Below are positions 16,531 through 24,978 of a DNA stretch of 60,010 bases, piece by piece. Made by a program: the position numbers and the translations under genes. The stretch is from Suilimivivens sp964402925. GTDB lineage: Bacteria > Bacillota > Clostridia > Lachnospirales > Lachnospiraceae. Location of the stretch: positions 1 to 60,010 of the forward strand of contig CAYOED010000012.1 of the NCBI GenBank assembly GCA_964402925.1. Direction: 5' to 3'. Below the pieces are notes generated by a model. The model worked only from the letters and a program-made list of their open reading frames with translations. It was not told where the DNA came from and made no database searches. The stretch's first letter is position 1; each line of letters starts with the position of its first letter.

Positions 16531-16902
16531 ATGGTAAAGTTAAGTGATGCAGAATGGAAGATTCTAGAGCTGCTTTGGAAACGAGGTCCGATGACATTGA
16601 CTGAAATAACCTATGCTTTGGAGAAGGAAACTGGCTGGCAGCGGACTACGATAGTTTCCTTTTTAAAGCGCATGGAGGCGAAGGATGCAGTCTATCACAT
16701 TGAGGGGGAGCGGGCGAAGATGTTCTACCCTAAGGTGGAGCAGTCAGAGACGAAACTAAAGGAAACGCAGAGCTTTCTTGATAAGGTTTATCGTGGCAAT
16801 GTAGGATTGATGCTGAGTAATATGATCAAGCAGGAGGCACTTTCAGAAGAGGAAATTGAGAACCTCTTTTCTATTTTGAAAGGGGAAGTATCTGATGAGT
16901 AA
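16531..16902 (+). CDS. BlaI/MecI family repressor
   Basis: About 123 residues from the ATG at 16531 (GGAGGG 6 bases upstream; a GTG at 16525 is too close to the SD). Winged helix: VKLSDAEWKILELLWKRGPMTLTEITYALEKETGWQRTTIVSFLKRMEAKDAVYHIEGERAKMFYP, then a helical dimerisation tail. In this family the repressor is inactivated by proteolysis when the partner sensor is triggered. The partner gene overlaps it by 8 bases. Confidence 0.9.
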   Translation: MVKLSDAEWKILELLWKRGPMTLTEITYALEKETGWQRTTIVSFLKRMEAKDAVYHIEGERAKMFYPKVEQSETKLKETQSFLDKVYRGNVGLMLSNMIKQEALSEEEIENLFSILKGEVSDE

Positions 16903-18133
16903 TTTTCTCGGCATGAATTTTTTGCTCCTGCTGCTCTGTCTTGCCGGAAGATTAACGGCAGGCAGGATCAGTAGGAGGTTGCAATATGCCCTATGGCTGT
17001 TGATACCGGGATATCTGCTGGCGGCTCGATTTATCCCGCTTCAAAGTATGACGGATATTGTAGCTACAGTCAGTCCGGGACTTGCTCATCAAATGATAAA
17101 GCTTGAGGTAAGCATGGTTCAGGGAATGGATGCTGCCAAAGCAATAACAGTCGAAGCCCTAAATGCGAGGGGAATTGTTATCAAGGCAGAGTGGTTTTAC
17201 ATATTGACAGCTTTCAGATATGGTATTGCAGCCGCTTTGGGGATTGTATTTTGCATATACAATATGGGATTTATGGTTCTTTGCATAAGGAGAAGGCGCT
17301 TTTATAAAAAGGACACGGGAACAGGAATGAAAATATATATTCTGGATTTTCCGCAGACACCTTTTCTATTGGGACGAAATGTTTATGTGCATCCGGACAT
17401 GACACAGAATGATGAATTTTTATGCTATGCGGTCTGTCATGAGCATTCTCACTATAAGCAAGGGGATTTCCTTTGGGTACCGTTAAGGTTTTTGTTCCTG
17501 ATTTACTATTGGTTCGATCCCATAGTATGGATGGCAGTAATGCGTATGGGACAGGACAGCGAACTTTCGTGTGACGAGAAAGTGATCTCTGTTCTCGGCG
17601 AGGAGATCAGGGATGCATATGGAGCCAGCCTGATCATGTTGTTGCAAAAGAAGCAGAAGAAAAGAATGTTCGGCATTACGACAATGATGGGCGGAAAGAA
17701 AAAACAGCTTAAAGAACGTATCATGGCAATATCCGGGAAACAAAAAAGAAGCATTGTTGCCACAGGGATTGTGGCTGTCGGTGTCATTCTTATAGTGTGC
17801 TATGTCTTATTCAGCAGTTTTAACGGTGCAGGAGCAGGAACTGATGCGGATGCTGTATTTCTATGGGACGGGACAGGAGTAGATCTGGAAGATATTGAGC
17901 AGGTGACTCTTTATCGGTTTTGGGAGAACGTCAGCTATCCTTCTGTTGAAATCACAGAAGAGGTCCTGAATGGTCAGGCAGTTCCGCTGACCGAACCCGG
18001 ACGGTATATGGTTATTGTGACTACAAAGGATCATAAGCGTATTGAAATCTCTGACCGTGGAACGGATGAGGCTGCATACAGTAAGGGGTTATTGCCGTCA
18101 CGAGTAGTAAATCTTTGCGGAGATAATAGATGA
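16895..18133 (+). CDS. M56 BlaR1-type membrane metalloprotease
   Basis: 412 residues. N-terminal membrane segments (about 5-50 and 103-130), a zinc protease motif H182-E-H-S-H186 with downstream D/E residues (MGQDSELSCDEKV), then one more transmembrane segment near 287-308 and a short outer tail of about 100 residues. A true BlaR1 ends in a 250-residue penicillin-binding sensor. That domain is absent, so the inducer is probably not a classic beta-lactam. It forms an operon with the repressor and perhaps with the two genes downstream. Confidence 0.85.
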   Translation: MSNFLGMNFLLLLLCLAGRLTAGRISRRLQYALWLLIPGYLLAARFIPLQSMTDIVATVSPGLAHQMIKLEVSMVQGMDAAKAITVEALNARGIVIKAEWFYILTAFRYGIAAALGIVFCIYNMGFMVLCIRRRRFYKKDTGTGMKIYILDFPQTPFLLGRNVYVHPDMTQNDEFLCYAVCHEHSHYKQGDFLWVPLRFLFLIYYWFDPIVWMAVMRMGQDSELSCDEKVISVLGEEIRDAYGASLIMLLQKKQKKRMFGITTMMGGKKKQLKERIMAISGKQKRSIVATGIVAVGVILIVCYVLFSSFNGAGAGTDADAVFLWDGTGVDLEDIEQVTLYRFWENVSYPSVEITEEVLNGQAVPLTEPGRYMVIVTTKDHKRIEISDRGTDEAAYSKGLLPSRVVNLCGDNR

Positions 18134-18173
18134 AAAGGATTTCAAATCAACATATGTAAGGAGGATGATATCT

Positions 18174-18911
18174 ATGGCAATGGAAATTACCAGTAATTAC
18201 AGCAGCTATGCAAGCGGTTATGTAGGGACTGCAAACAGTAAAAAGCAAGCAGCAGAGAGCAAAGAAACCACACAGACGGGCAGCATCGGTGAGACAGGGC
18301 TTTCCAAAAGGGCGCAGACTCTTCTGGAGAAGCTGAGAAAAACCTATGGCGACATGGATTTCATGGTGGCTGATTTTGAAAAAGGAGATAACGCAAAGGA
18401 AATTCTGTCCCGCGGCACGAAAGAGGTTTCCGTCATATTCTCCAGTTCGGAACTTGAGAAAATGGCTTCCGATGAGAAATACGAACAGGAATACATGGAG
18501 CGGGTGCAGGGCGCACTTCGGATGTCGGAACAGATCAACAAGGAATTTGGATTTACATCAGCATTTGGAGAAAAGTCCGGCAATGGCGAGATAAACAAGA
18601 TAGGAATTTCCTTTAATTCAGATGGTACAACATCATTTTTTGCAGAGCTGGAAAAGTCCAGCGCAAGGCAGAGGGAGCATATTGAGAAGGTACGTGAGGA
18701 GAAACGTGCCGCTAAGAAAGAGCAGGGGAAAAAGGCGGAAAAAGAAAAGCTGGAGAACAGATATCTGCGGGAGGATACGGGCGTGAAGCGGACGACTGTC
18801 CAGGCAGACAGCATGGAGGTGCTTCTGGAGAAGATCAGGGGAGTTGACTGGGATTCCGTAAAAGCAGAAAACAGACCGCAGAGTGGCGGACGGTTTGATT
18901 TTACCATATAA
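18174..18911 (+). CDS. DUF6033 family protein
   Basis: About 245 residues from the ATG at 18174; the in-frame ATG at 18165 directly abuts AGGAGG and cannot be used. The N-terminus is low-complexity (Ser/Tyr/Ala). Then comes LSKRAQTLLEKLRKTYGDMDFMVADFEKGDNAKEIL, characteristic of DUF6033, and a strongly charged coiled-coil stretch (REHIEKVREEKRAAKKEQ...) near 165-200. Found mainly in Lachnospiraceae; function unknown. It follows the BlaR1-like gene by 40 bases and precedes a similar-style gene. Confidence 0.75.
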   Translation: MAMEITSNYSSYASGYVGTANSKKQAAESKETTQTGSIGETGLSKRAQTLLEKLRKTYGDMDFMVADFEKGDNAKEILSRGTKEVSVIFSSSELEKMASDEKYEQEYMERVQGALRMSEQINKEFGFTSAFGEKSGNGEINKIGISFNSDGTTSFFAELEKSSARQREHIEKVREEKRAAKKEQGKKAEKEKLENRYLREDTGVKRTTVQADSMEVLLEKIRGVDWDSVKAENRPQSGGRFDFTI

Positions 18912-18924
18912 GGAGGATAATATT

Positions 18925-19881
18925 ATGGTTTATATCAATTCATCAGGAACAACAGAACTTTTTACAGGTGCTTATAACAAAAGGGTTGAGCAGAATAAAA
19001 ACAAGGCTGCGGCACAAGCGCAGAGAGCAGAACGCAAAGACACTGATACTATGACAGCACGGGAAAAGCTCGGTACAAGTGTTGAAATTTCAGAGGAGTC
19101 AAAGGAATTTATGGCAGGCGTGGCAGAACGCAAGGCTGCGCAGATTGCTGAAAGGGAAGCAGCAAGAACAGCGGAAGGCGGGAATGCGTTTAGTGGAACA
19201 GGAGATTTTAAGCAACAATACCTTGTGCTGAGTGAAAACCTTTATAACAATGGTTTTTATGACAATCTGAGTGATGATGAAGTGCGTGACATGGAACAGA
19301 TGCTGAAAGACATTACTTCCGGTATGGAAAGTATAAACAGGAGCAGTCTGAACAGAAATTTTTCAACGGAAATGTCACATGAAGCGGCAAAGCTAGAGCT
19401 GGTTTCTTCGGTAAATGCCCTGAACTATTTTGCAGATAAGTATGTGCCGGAGGAAATGAGGGATTCCTTCAAGGATATGATAAAGCAGTATGAAAGCTAT
19501 AACAGTGAAAAGGTGGCAGCACACAAAAGCATTTATGATCTGCGTGATGAAAGTATGGCAAAAATGCCCGCACCTAATGCTGTAAATGTAAGTAAAACGG
19601 TGAAGAAAACGCAGGAGGACACAAAAGCCAGCATGGAGATTGGACGAGTAAAGCATACCAAAGAGCAGGAACAGGAAAACAAAGATGAATATCAAACACT
19701 TTTTGACAGCCTTATGCAGAAACAGGATAGCGTAAGCAATATCTTTAACAGTTTACAGAATACGCTGGTAGGTTACGCTTCCGGCGGCAGCAAAAACAGT
19801 AATGTATTGGCAATGTTAAATTCCAGAAACCTTGCGGCAATTCATAATATGTCTGATTACTGGTCAAGACTTTTAGGATAA
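18925..19881 (+). CDS. Hypothetical helical protein
   Basis: 318 residues from the ATG at 18925 (AGGAGG 8 bases upstream). The beginning MVYINSSGTTELFTGAYNKR resembles in style the start of the DUF6033 neighbour, and the rest is helical and highly charged, e.g. VEISEESKEFMAGVAERKAAQIAERE. No signal peptide, membrane segment or enzymatic motif. Probably co-transcribed with the DUF6033 gene (13-base gap). Function unknown. Confidence 0.65.
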   Translation: MVYINSSGTTELFTGAYNKRVEQNKNKAAAQAQRAERKDTDTMTAREKLGTSVEISEESKEFMAGVAERKAAQIAEREAARTAEGGNAFSGTGDFKQQYLVLSENLYNNGFYDNLSDDEVRDMEQMLKDITSGMESINRSSLNRNFSTEMSHEAAKLELVSSVNALNYFADKYVPEEMRDSFKDMIKQYESYNSEKVAAHKSIYDLRDESMAKMPAPNAVNVSKTVKKTQEDTKASMEIGRVKHTKEQEQENKDEYQTLFDSLMQKQDSVSNIFNSLQNTLVGYASGGSKNSNVLAMLNSRNLAAIHNMSDYWSRLLG

Positions 19882-20221
19882 CCGCAAGAGGAAAATCAAT
19901 TTTTCAATGTAGCAGAAAAGTTCAACAGGTAAAACTTGCAGAACCAAAGCTGTTTTCTAATTCATGGCTCAGTGAGAATTCAAACAGATTCTTGAAATGG
20001 ATTTTATACCTTATTCCGCAGAGGCTCATAAAACTGTGTCTCTGCGGTCTGTTTGGACTTATTGTGACGGGCAGGGGCGGCTCTGACCGTACCGGAACAA
20101 AAATAATTGGAAGGACTATATGGCAGATTTACTGATCTGGTATGCAAAATAATCACATATAAAAATGTCGGTATAATTGCGGAAAGACTATCTCGGTATT
20201 TATAATACCGTCCTAACCATG
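19882..20221. other. 340-bp gap with one hairpin
   Basis: No coding potential seen. CCGCAGAG (20016-20023) and CTCTGCGG (20040-20047) can pair, followed by TCTGTTTGG, a weak plus-strand terminator for the preceding operon. CGGTATT-TAT-AATACCG near 20195-20211 lies just past the end of the minus-strand nucleotidyltransferase gene and may end it. Confidence 0.5.
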
Positions 20222-20980
20222 TCAGATATTTTTTTCTATCTTCTGCAGCATATAATCGGCAAATTTATGTGCTCTTTCTTCGTCGCTCTTCATCTCATTC
20301 CCAGACGCATAGCTTTCTAACGCGTCTGCAATGAGCGGGTGGAATTCAGAGGGGAGATTTTGTAATGCCCATTCTCCTCCCTGCTTTTTGGAACAGATGA
20401 AGTCATTTTTAAGAAAAGCCAGTACTCTGCATAAATTTAAAATTACATACACTGGGTTTTCTAGGATCTCTTCCTTTGCTCCCTCAATATCACACCAGAT
20501 ACTGTCAATATAATTTTCCCTCGGTACGTCTGCAAATACCTCCTGAATGTCCGCTCCATACAGAACAATACCGTACTCCTTTATTATTTTAAAATGTGCC
20601 GCCAGATCCTTATCTGTACCATACATTTTGCTAATGTATCCTACCGGATCGTCAGTAAACCACTGTAAATGCCCATTTGAAAAATGTAATTCAAACGGTG
20701 TCGGATAAAGGAATTCCTTGCAGTATGCTTCCTTAACAATACTTAATTCAATGCCTTTACTCGGAGCTGCTTTATTCAATTCCACTACTTCATTCATAAA
20801 CTTTAATTTCTGATTATCCGTAATATCGCCTTTAATTACAATAATTAAATCAATATCACTTTTATCCGGCTGAAAGCATCCCATTGCCATTGAGCCATGC
20901 AGGTATATGCCTACAAGCTCCGCTCCCAATATTTCTTTACTCTTGCTCACGATCTTGTCCAATACATCCTGATATTGCAT
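20222..20980 (-). CDS. AadA-like aminoglycoside nucleotidyltransferase domain protein
   Basis: 252 residues. The nucleotidyltransferase core is clear: LHGS (residues 27-30), then SDIDLIIVI with Asp42 and Asp44 as metal ligands. The C-terminal helical domain (about 160-250, ILENPVYVILNLCRVLAFLKN... and ESYASGNE) matches the DUF4111 domain of streptomycin/spectinomycin adenylyltransferases (AadA, ANT(9)). It may adenylylate an aminoglycoside, but many chromosomal homologues give no resistance. Stands alone. Confidence 0.8.
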   Translation of the reverse strand: MQYQDVLDKIVSKSKEILGAELVGIYLHGSMAMGCFQPDKSDIDLIIVIKGDITDNQKLKFMNEVVELNKAAPSKGIELSIVKEAYCKEFLYPTPFELHFSNGHLQWFTDDPVGYISKMYGTDKDLAAHFKIIKEYGIVLYGADIQEVFADVPRENYIDSIWCDIEGAKEEILENPVYVILNLCRVLAFLKNDFICSKKQGGEWALQNLPSEFHPLIADALESYASGNEMKSDEERAHKFADYMLQKIEKNI

Positions 20981-21228
20981 ACCTAATTCTCCTTTTCAAT
21001 TTTCGCTTACTATGCAATCATAGCATATAAATCTCTTGCCGAAAACACTTTTTACAAGTCTCAGTACAAAAACAGGCACGCTTTGCAAGTTAGGGGCATA
21101 TCCAATTCTACATTTTTACAATAGAAAATAAAGCGCGCAAATGTTATAATCAAATCCATGAATAAAAGTTAACAACATTCTTGTTCCAGGTAGATGGAGC
21201 CGCATATTATTAAAGGGGACTTATTTAT

Positions 21229-22098
21229 ATGGAATTGCATAAAATCTATCACCCTATAACAGCCACGCCGTTTAAGTGTAACCAGGAATATATGGAGTTT
21301 GAACCATGTGATGCATTAAAGCCTTATATTCGTTGTTTTTGGGGTTCAAGGAATGTTGTCATGCAGGAAGAAAGTCGGGAAGACATAATAGGAATTGTGA
21401 CACCAGATACCTGTATGGATATCATTTTTACAACAGATTTCACTAACAATAAAATATACAACAAATTTTGCGGTATAGATGACAGAACGATTATTATGCA
21501 TGAGAAAAATAAAGAAAAAAGAACAACTTGTGTGTTTGCGATTCGATTCTATGCATGGGGAGTCCCAATGTTTGCAGAAGAATCTATGCGAAATACAAAA
21601 AATAATTTTTTTGATGCAGATTATCACTTTCCGGGGATAAAAAGGGAAATTGAAAAGCGGCTGTTTGATGTTACAGATATAAATCAATTAATCCCAATCG
21701 TGGAAAATCTATTATTAAAACGCTTTAATGATAGAAATAAAAATCCAATCGTATTTCAGGCTGCATCTAAGATATTAGAAAAAAAGGGAAACTTATTGAT
21801 GGCAAATTTGAAACAGGAAGTTTTTATTGGTATTCGGCAATTGGAAAGACTATTTTTAGAATATGTGGGAGTTTCGCCTAAAAATTTTGCATCCATGGTC
21901 CGGTATCAGTATGTATGGAGCGACTTCCTATATAATAAAAATTTTAACATTGCAGATGCAGTATACAAATATGGATATTTCGACCAGGCACACTTATGCC
22001 GTGACTTTAAGAAATATCATTCAATGAGTATGTCAGATGCAAGGAAGTATGCGATGCAGAATGTCGGAAATATACAAGACGGATTCTCCGCGTCATAG
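21229..22098 (+). CDS. AraC family regulator
   Basis: 289 residues. The N-terminal half has the pattern EFEPCDALKPYIRCFWG, typical of the DUF6597-type sensing domain. The C-terminal half is the double helix-turn-helix: FIGIRQLERLFLEYVGVSPKNFASMVRYQ and ADAVYKYGYFDQAHLCRDFKKY. A TATAAT is present near 21145. It lies 40 bases upstream of the VOC-DUF3795 gene on the same strand, which it may control. Confidence 0.85.
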   Translation: MELHKIYHPITATPFKCNQEYMEFEPCDALKPYIRCFWGSRNVVMQEESREDIIGIVTPDTCMDIIFTTDFTNNKIYNKFCGIDDRTIIMHEKNKEKRTTCVFAIRFYAWGVPMFAEESMRNTKNNFFDADYHFPGIKREIEKRLFDVTDINQLIPIVENLLLKRFNDRNKNPIVFQAASKILEKKGNLLMANLKQEVFIGIRQLERLFLEYVGVSPKNFASMVRYQYVWSDFLYNKNFNIADAVYKYGYFDQAHLCRDFKKYHSMSMSDARKYAMQNVGNIQDGFSAS

Positions 22099-22138
22099 TA
22101 TGATACCTTTATAGCATACAACCACGGAGGAACAGTTT

Positions 22139-22885
22139 ATGAAATATTGCTCAACATTAATTGCTGTAAGGGACATGGAGAAGTCACTGCAATTTTACAA
22201 GGATTTGTTCAACCAGGAGGTTGAGGTTGATTTAGGATGGTGCAAGACATTAACCTGTGGATTGACTTTGCAGGAGCATTTTGATGAAGTTGCGGGATTT
22301 GCGGCAGATACGATGAAGTATCGTTCTAATACCATGGAACTCTATTTTGAAACAGAAAACTTTGAAGAGTTTCTTACTCGTTTAAATAACTATCCTGATG
22401 CGGAGCGGCTTCACGAACCTAAAACATATTCATGGCTGCAAAGAGGAATCCATATTTTTGACCCAAACGGACATTTAATTGAAGTATCAGAAAGCATGTA
22501 TTCAGTCGCCTGTAAAAAATTTGAGCAGGGAAAAAATGTTGAGGAAACCGCTAAACTGACCCAACATCCCTTAAAGGTAGTTCAAAATTGGTTCAAGGAA
22601 TATAAATTGTCAAAAATGAGCATTTGCGGTACAGACTGCAGCGCATGTTATTGCTACGGAAATATGTGCAGCGGCTGCAATTCCTGTGAAGGAAAAGTAT
22701 TTCATTCCCCTGAAGGATGTGCTATTTACGAATGCGCAATCCATAAAAAGAATTTGAAGAACTGTGGTAAATGTAAAGAAATACCATGCAGTATTTGGAC
22801 CGCAACGAGGGATCCTAAGTTTTCTGATGAAGAATTTGAGCAGAATATATCTATGAGAGTACAGGCATTAAAGGAGATGCAGTAA
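22139..22885 (+). CDS. VOC domain fused to DUF3795
   Basis: 248 residues in two parts. Residues 1-125 are a vicinal-oxygen-chelate (glyoxalase/bleomycin-resistance) fold: LIAVRDMEKSLQFYKDLF and IHIFDPNGHLIEVSES. Its usual helical tail (KFEQGKNVEETAKLTQHPLKVVQNW) follows. From about 162 comes MSICGTDCSACYCYGNMCSGCNSC, the cysteine-rich start of DUF3795, with further CKEIPC. DUF3795 normally begins a separate protein, so this looks like a fusion. It may be a metal-dependent detoxification enzyme with an added Zn or Fe-S binding module. Confidence 0.8.
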   Translation: MKYCSTLIAVRDMEKSLQFYKDLFNQEVEVDLGWCKTLTCGLTLQEHFDEVAGFAADTMKYRSNTMELYFETENFEEFLTRLNNYPDAERLHEPKTYSWLQRGIHIFDPNGHLIEVSESMYSVACKKFEQGKNVEETAKLTQHPLKVVQNWFKEYKLSKMSICGTDCSACYCYGNMCSGCNSCEGKVFHSPEGCAIYECAIHKKNLKNCGKCKEIPCSIWTATRDPKFSDEEFEQNISMRVQALKEMQ

Positions 22886-22954
22886 TATTATCACAATAAA
22901 AAAATAATTTTGGCGCAGGGCATTGGGAAAAGAACTATTACTTTATTTCTTTAT

Positions 22955-23407
22955 TCATAATTTATACTGCATGAAATTCCCATTCTTCTCAAATCCAAAA
23001 TCCGTATAAAGCAGCACCCCCATATCCGAGGCGGTAATCTGAACTGTGCCGCAGCCATATTCTCTGGCTTCATTTACAACTCTGGATAGTAATTCTTTTG
23101 CAATCCCCTGTCTACGATAATCCGTGGACGTAAACATACTTGAGAGCAATCCCATCTTTCCACTTGGGCACCCAAAATAAGGAGGCTTCTCAACAAATGC
23201 CATTCCGCTTGTTCCAACAATTTTGTCCCCATCAACCGCCAGCCAAGAAATAAATGTACCATCTGCCATGTGGCGGTCATAATAGTCCCTTAAAGCTGGT
23301 TTCAAATCAATATCTTCCTTTGCCCCTTCTTCTCGGAGCTGATTGATCCGCATATCGATAAAGGTATCCAGTTCTTTTTCCGTTAATTTTTTATATTTTA
23401 CTGCCAT
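22955..23407 (-). CDS. GNAT family N-acetyltransferase
   Basis: 150 residues, full GNAT fold. N-terminus YKKLTEKELDTFIDMRINQL, beta-4/motif A SSMFTSTDYRRQGIAKELL (acetyl-CoA loop RRQGIA), and C-terminal ITASDMGVLLYTDFGFEKNG. Close in style to the GNAT at 25883, so they are probably paralogues. GGAG 9 bases before ATG. Substrate unknown. Confidence 0.85.
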   Translation of the reverse strand: MAVKYKKLTEKELDTFIDMRINQLREEGAKEDIDLKPALRDYYDRHMADGTFISWLAVDGDKIVGTSGMAFVEKPPYFGCPSGKMGLLSSMFTSTDYRRQGIAKELLSRVVNEAREYGCGTVQITASDMGVLLYTDFGFEKNGNFMQYKL

Positions 23408-23441
23408 AAGTAAAATCTCCAGTCAAGTTTTTCTATGTCTT

Positions 23442-24389
23442 CTATACATAATGTTGATATAACTCATGTACCTTATACTTCATTAATTGTATCAATTCTA
23501 TTGGTTCAAGTATAGTTGCATTATTTCCAAAAGGCAAGAAATATTCGGCAACCCACTCTAAAGTTGATTGGCGTATTTCCATATCTATCAGTCCCCCGCC
23601 TGTTGGAAAAGTCTTCAGTCCTCTTGCCAATAGATATTCAGTTTCGCAACGTTTTACTCCTATATCAGTTAACTGGATTTTTATGTGGTAATCGTTTCCA
23701 TTTTCCAGGGCTTCAAGATACGCCTGGATGGAAGAAGGGATTGAATATTTTTCTTTGTGGTGGTATGGTTTTTCCTCTATAATCTCTTTGATACGGTCAA
23801 CGCGGAACTCCCTAATTTGATTTGCGGTTGTGCAATATGCGGGGCAATACCAGAGTCCATTCATGGCATACAATCCAATAGGAATAATGGTGCGCACGCT
23901 TTCTGAATGTGCTGACGAATACCGTATTGTGGCTGCAAGATGACTGACAATAACATGAAACATTGATTTAAGCAGCGGAGAATCACAATGTCTGTCCGGC
24001 GTCCAGAAAATAACCTTATTCTGTATTTGAGTGATACTGCTTTGTATATCTGTCGGCAGACAATTTAGAAATTTTTTTAATACAGAAATCGTTTCTTGTT
24101 CAAAAGGCAAATCATGATAAAACTGTAAAGCCTGACAAGCAAAAAACACGGCTTTGGCTTCATTCTCTGAAAAGGCAATAGGTGGTAAAATCCGTTCCTT
24201 CAAAATATGGTACCCACCTGCTGCCCCGACTTCGGAATAAAGAGGAAAACCTGCTTGTTCCAATTCCTGCAGGTCACGCAAAATAGTTCTTTTTGACACA
24301 GAAAATTCATCCGCCAACTCTCCAACCGTAAAATGCCTTTTTGCATTTATCGTTATCATCATCTCAATAAGCCGCTCTGCCTTTGACAT
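23442..24389 (-). CDS. YafY family WYL regulator
   Basis: 315 residues, complete counterpart of the broken regulator at 9.3-10.3 kb. DeoR-like helix-turn-helix FTVGELADEFSVSKRTILRDLQELEQAGFP at 20-50, then GGYHIL, then a WYL domain including AMNGLWYCPAYCTTANQIREFRVDRIKEI and a C-terminal WCX-type extension. It is divergent from the DUF6194 gene. The shared 106-bp gap carries a 17-bp palindrome, probably its operator. Confidence 0.85.
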   Translation of the reverse strand: MSKAERLIEMMITINAKRHFTVGELADEFSVSKRTILRDLQELEQAGFPLYSEVGAAGGYHILKERILPPIAFSENEAKAVFFACQALQFYHDLPFEQETISVLKKFLNCLPTDIQSSITQIQNKVIFWTPDRHCDSPLLKSMFHVIVSHLAATIRYSSAHSESVRTIIPIGLYAMNGLWYCPAYCTTANQIREFRVDRIKEIIEEKPYHHKEKYSIPSSIQAYLEALENGNDYHIKIQLTDIGVKRCETEYLLARGLKTFPTGGGLIDMEIRQSTLEWVAEYFLPFGNNATILEPIELIQLMKYKVHELYQHYV

Positions 24390-24410
24390 TTTATAACTTC
24401 CTTTCTAATA

Positions 24411-24427
24411 GTGACACATTCTGTCAC
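24411..24427. promoter_or_regulatory. Operator palindrome between WYL regulator and DUF6194 gene
   Basis: GTGACA-N5-TGTCAC, 22 bases upstream of the WYL regulator start. Downstream toward DUF6194, GATAATATATAC could supply a -10. The position fits autorepression and control of the divergent gene. Confidence 0.65.
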
Positions 24428-24495
24428 CATTCCATGATAATATATACATGTTTCAGCTGCAATACAATTATTGAAATCGAAAGGAAAGATACACT

Positions 24496-24978
24496 ATGAC
24501 CCCAAATGATTCATTTACAGGAAACGACATGACACCTAATGATATACTTTCATATTGCTTACGCACGCTCCAAGATGTCGTGTTAGTAGAAAGCTGGGGA
24601 GAACAAGGAGTTTTTTATAATCCAGACCATGCATTAAAGCGTGGAGTATATGTTTTGACCATCAAGGAAAAAGACGGCGCTAATGACAAGGGTTCTATGC
24701 TGAACCGTGACAATGTATATCGTGTCAATGTTGGAATAAGGAAATCAACATTTATTAAGCGGTTTGGATATATTCCCCAACGTCCTCCTGCCGGAGAAAT
24801 TATTAAAATGGATTTTGATTTTACTTCTTTAGACACAATCCTCCCCCATCCCGTTTATGCGTGGATGGGTTGGATATGTGTACTAAATCCCTCTGTTCAA
24901 ACCTTTGAAGAATGTAAATTGTTAATACAGGAATCCTATGAATTTGCTAAAGAGAAGTTTAACAAAAAATTGCACTAA
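24496..24978 (+). CDS. DUF6194 family protein
   Basis: 160 residues, soluble. The body (DVVLVESWGEQGVFYNPDHALKRGVYVLTIKEKDGAND, then YRVNVGIRKSTFIKRFG) is the DUF6194 pattern. Function unknown, often next to WYL/YafY regulators, as here. The N-terminus contains a small duplication (MTPND twice, 11 residues apart), so translation could start at either Met. The first has AAAGGAA upstream. Its stop codon overlaps that of the convergent Nudix gene by 3 bases. Confidence 0.75.
   Translation: MTPNDSFTGNDMTPNDILSYCLRTLQDVVLVESWGEQGVFYNPDHALKRGVYVLTIKEKDGANDKGSMLNRDNVYRVNVGIRKSTFIKRFGYIPQRPPAGEIIKMDFDFTSLDTILPHPVYAWMGWICVLNPSVQTFEECKLLIQESYEFAKEKFNKKLH

Noticed and set aside
16895..18133. True beta-lactam sensor BlaR1
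   Set aside because: The C-terminal penicillin-binding domain (SxxK, SxN, KTG motifs) is absent, so only the BlaR1-type protease is called.
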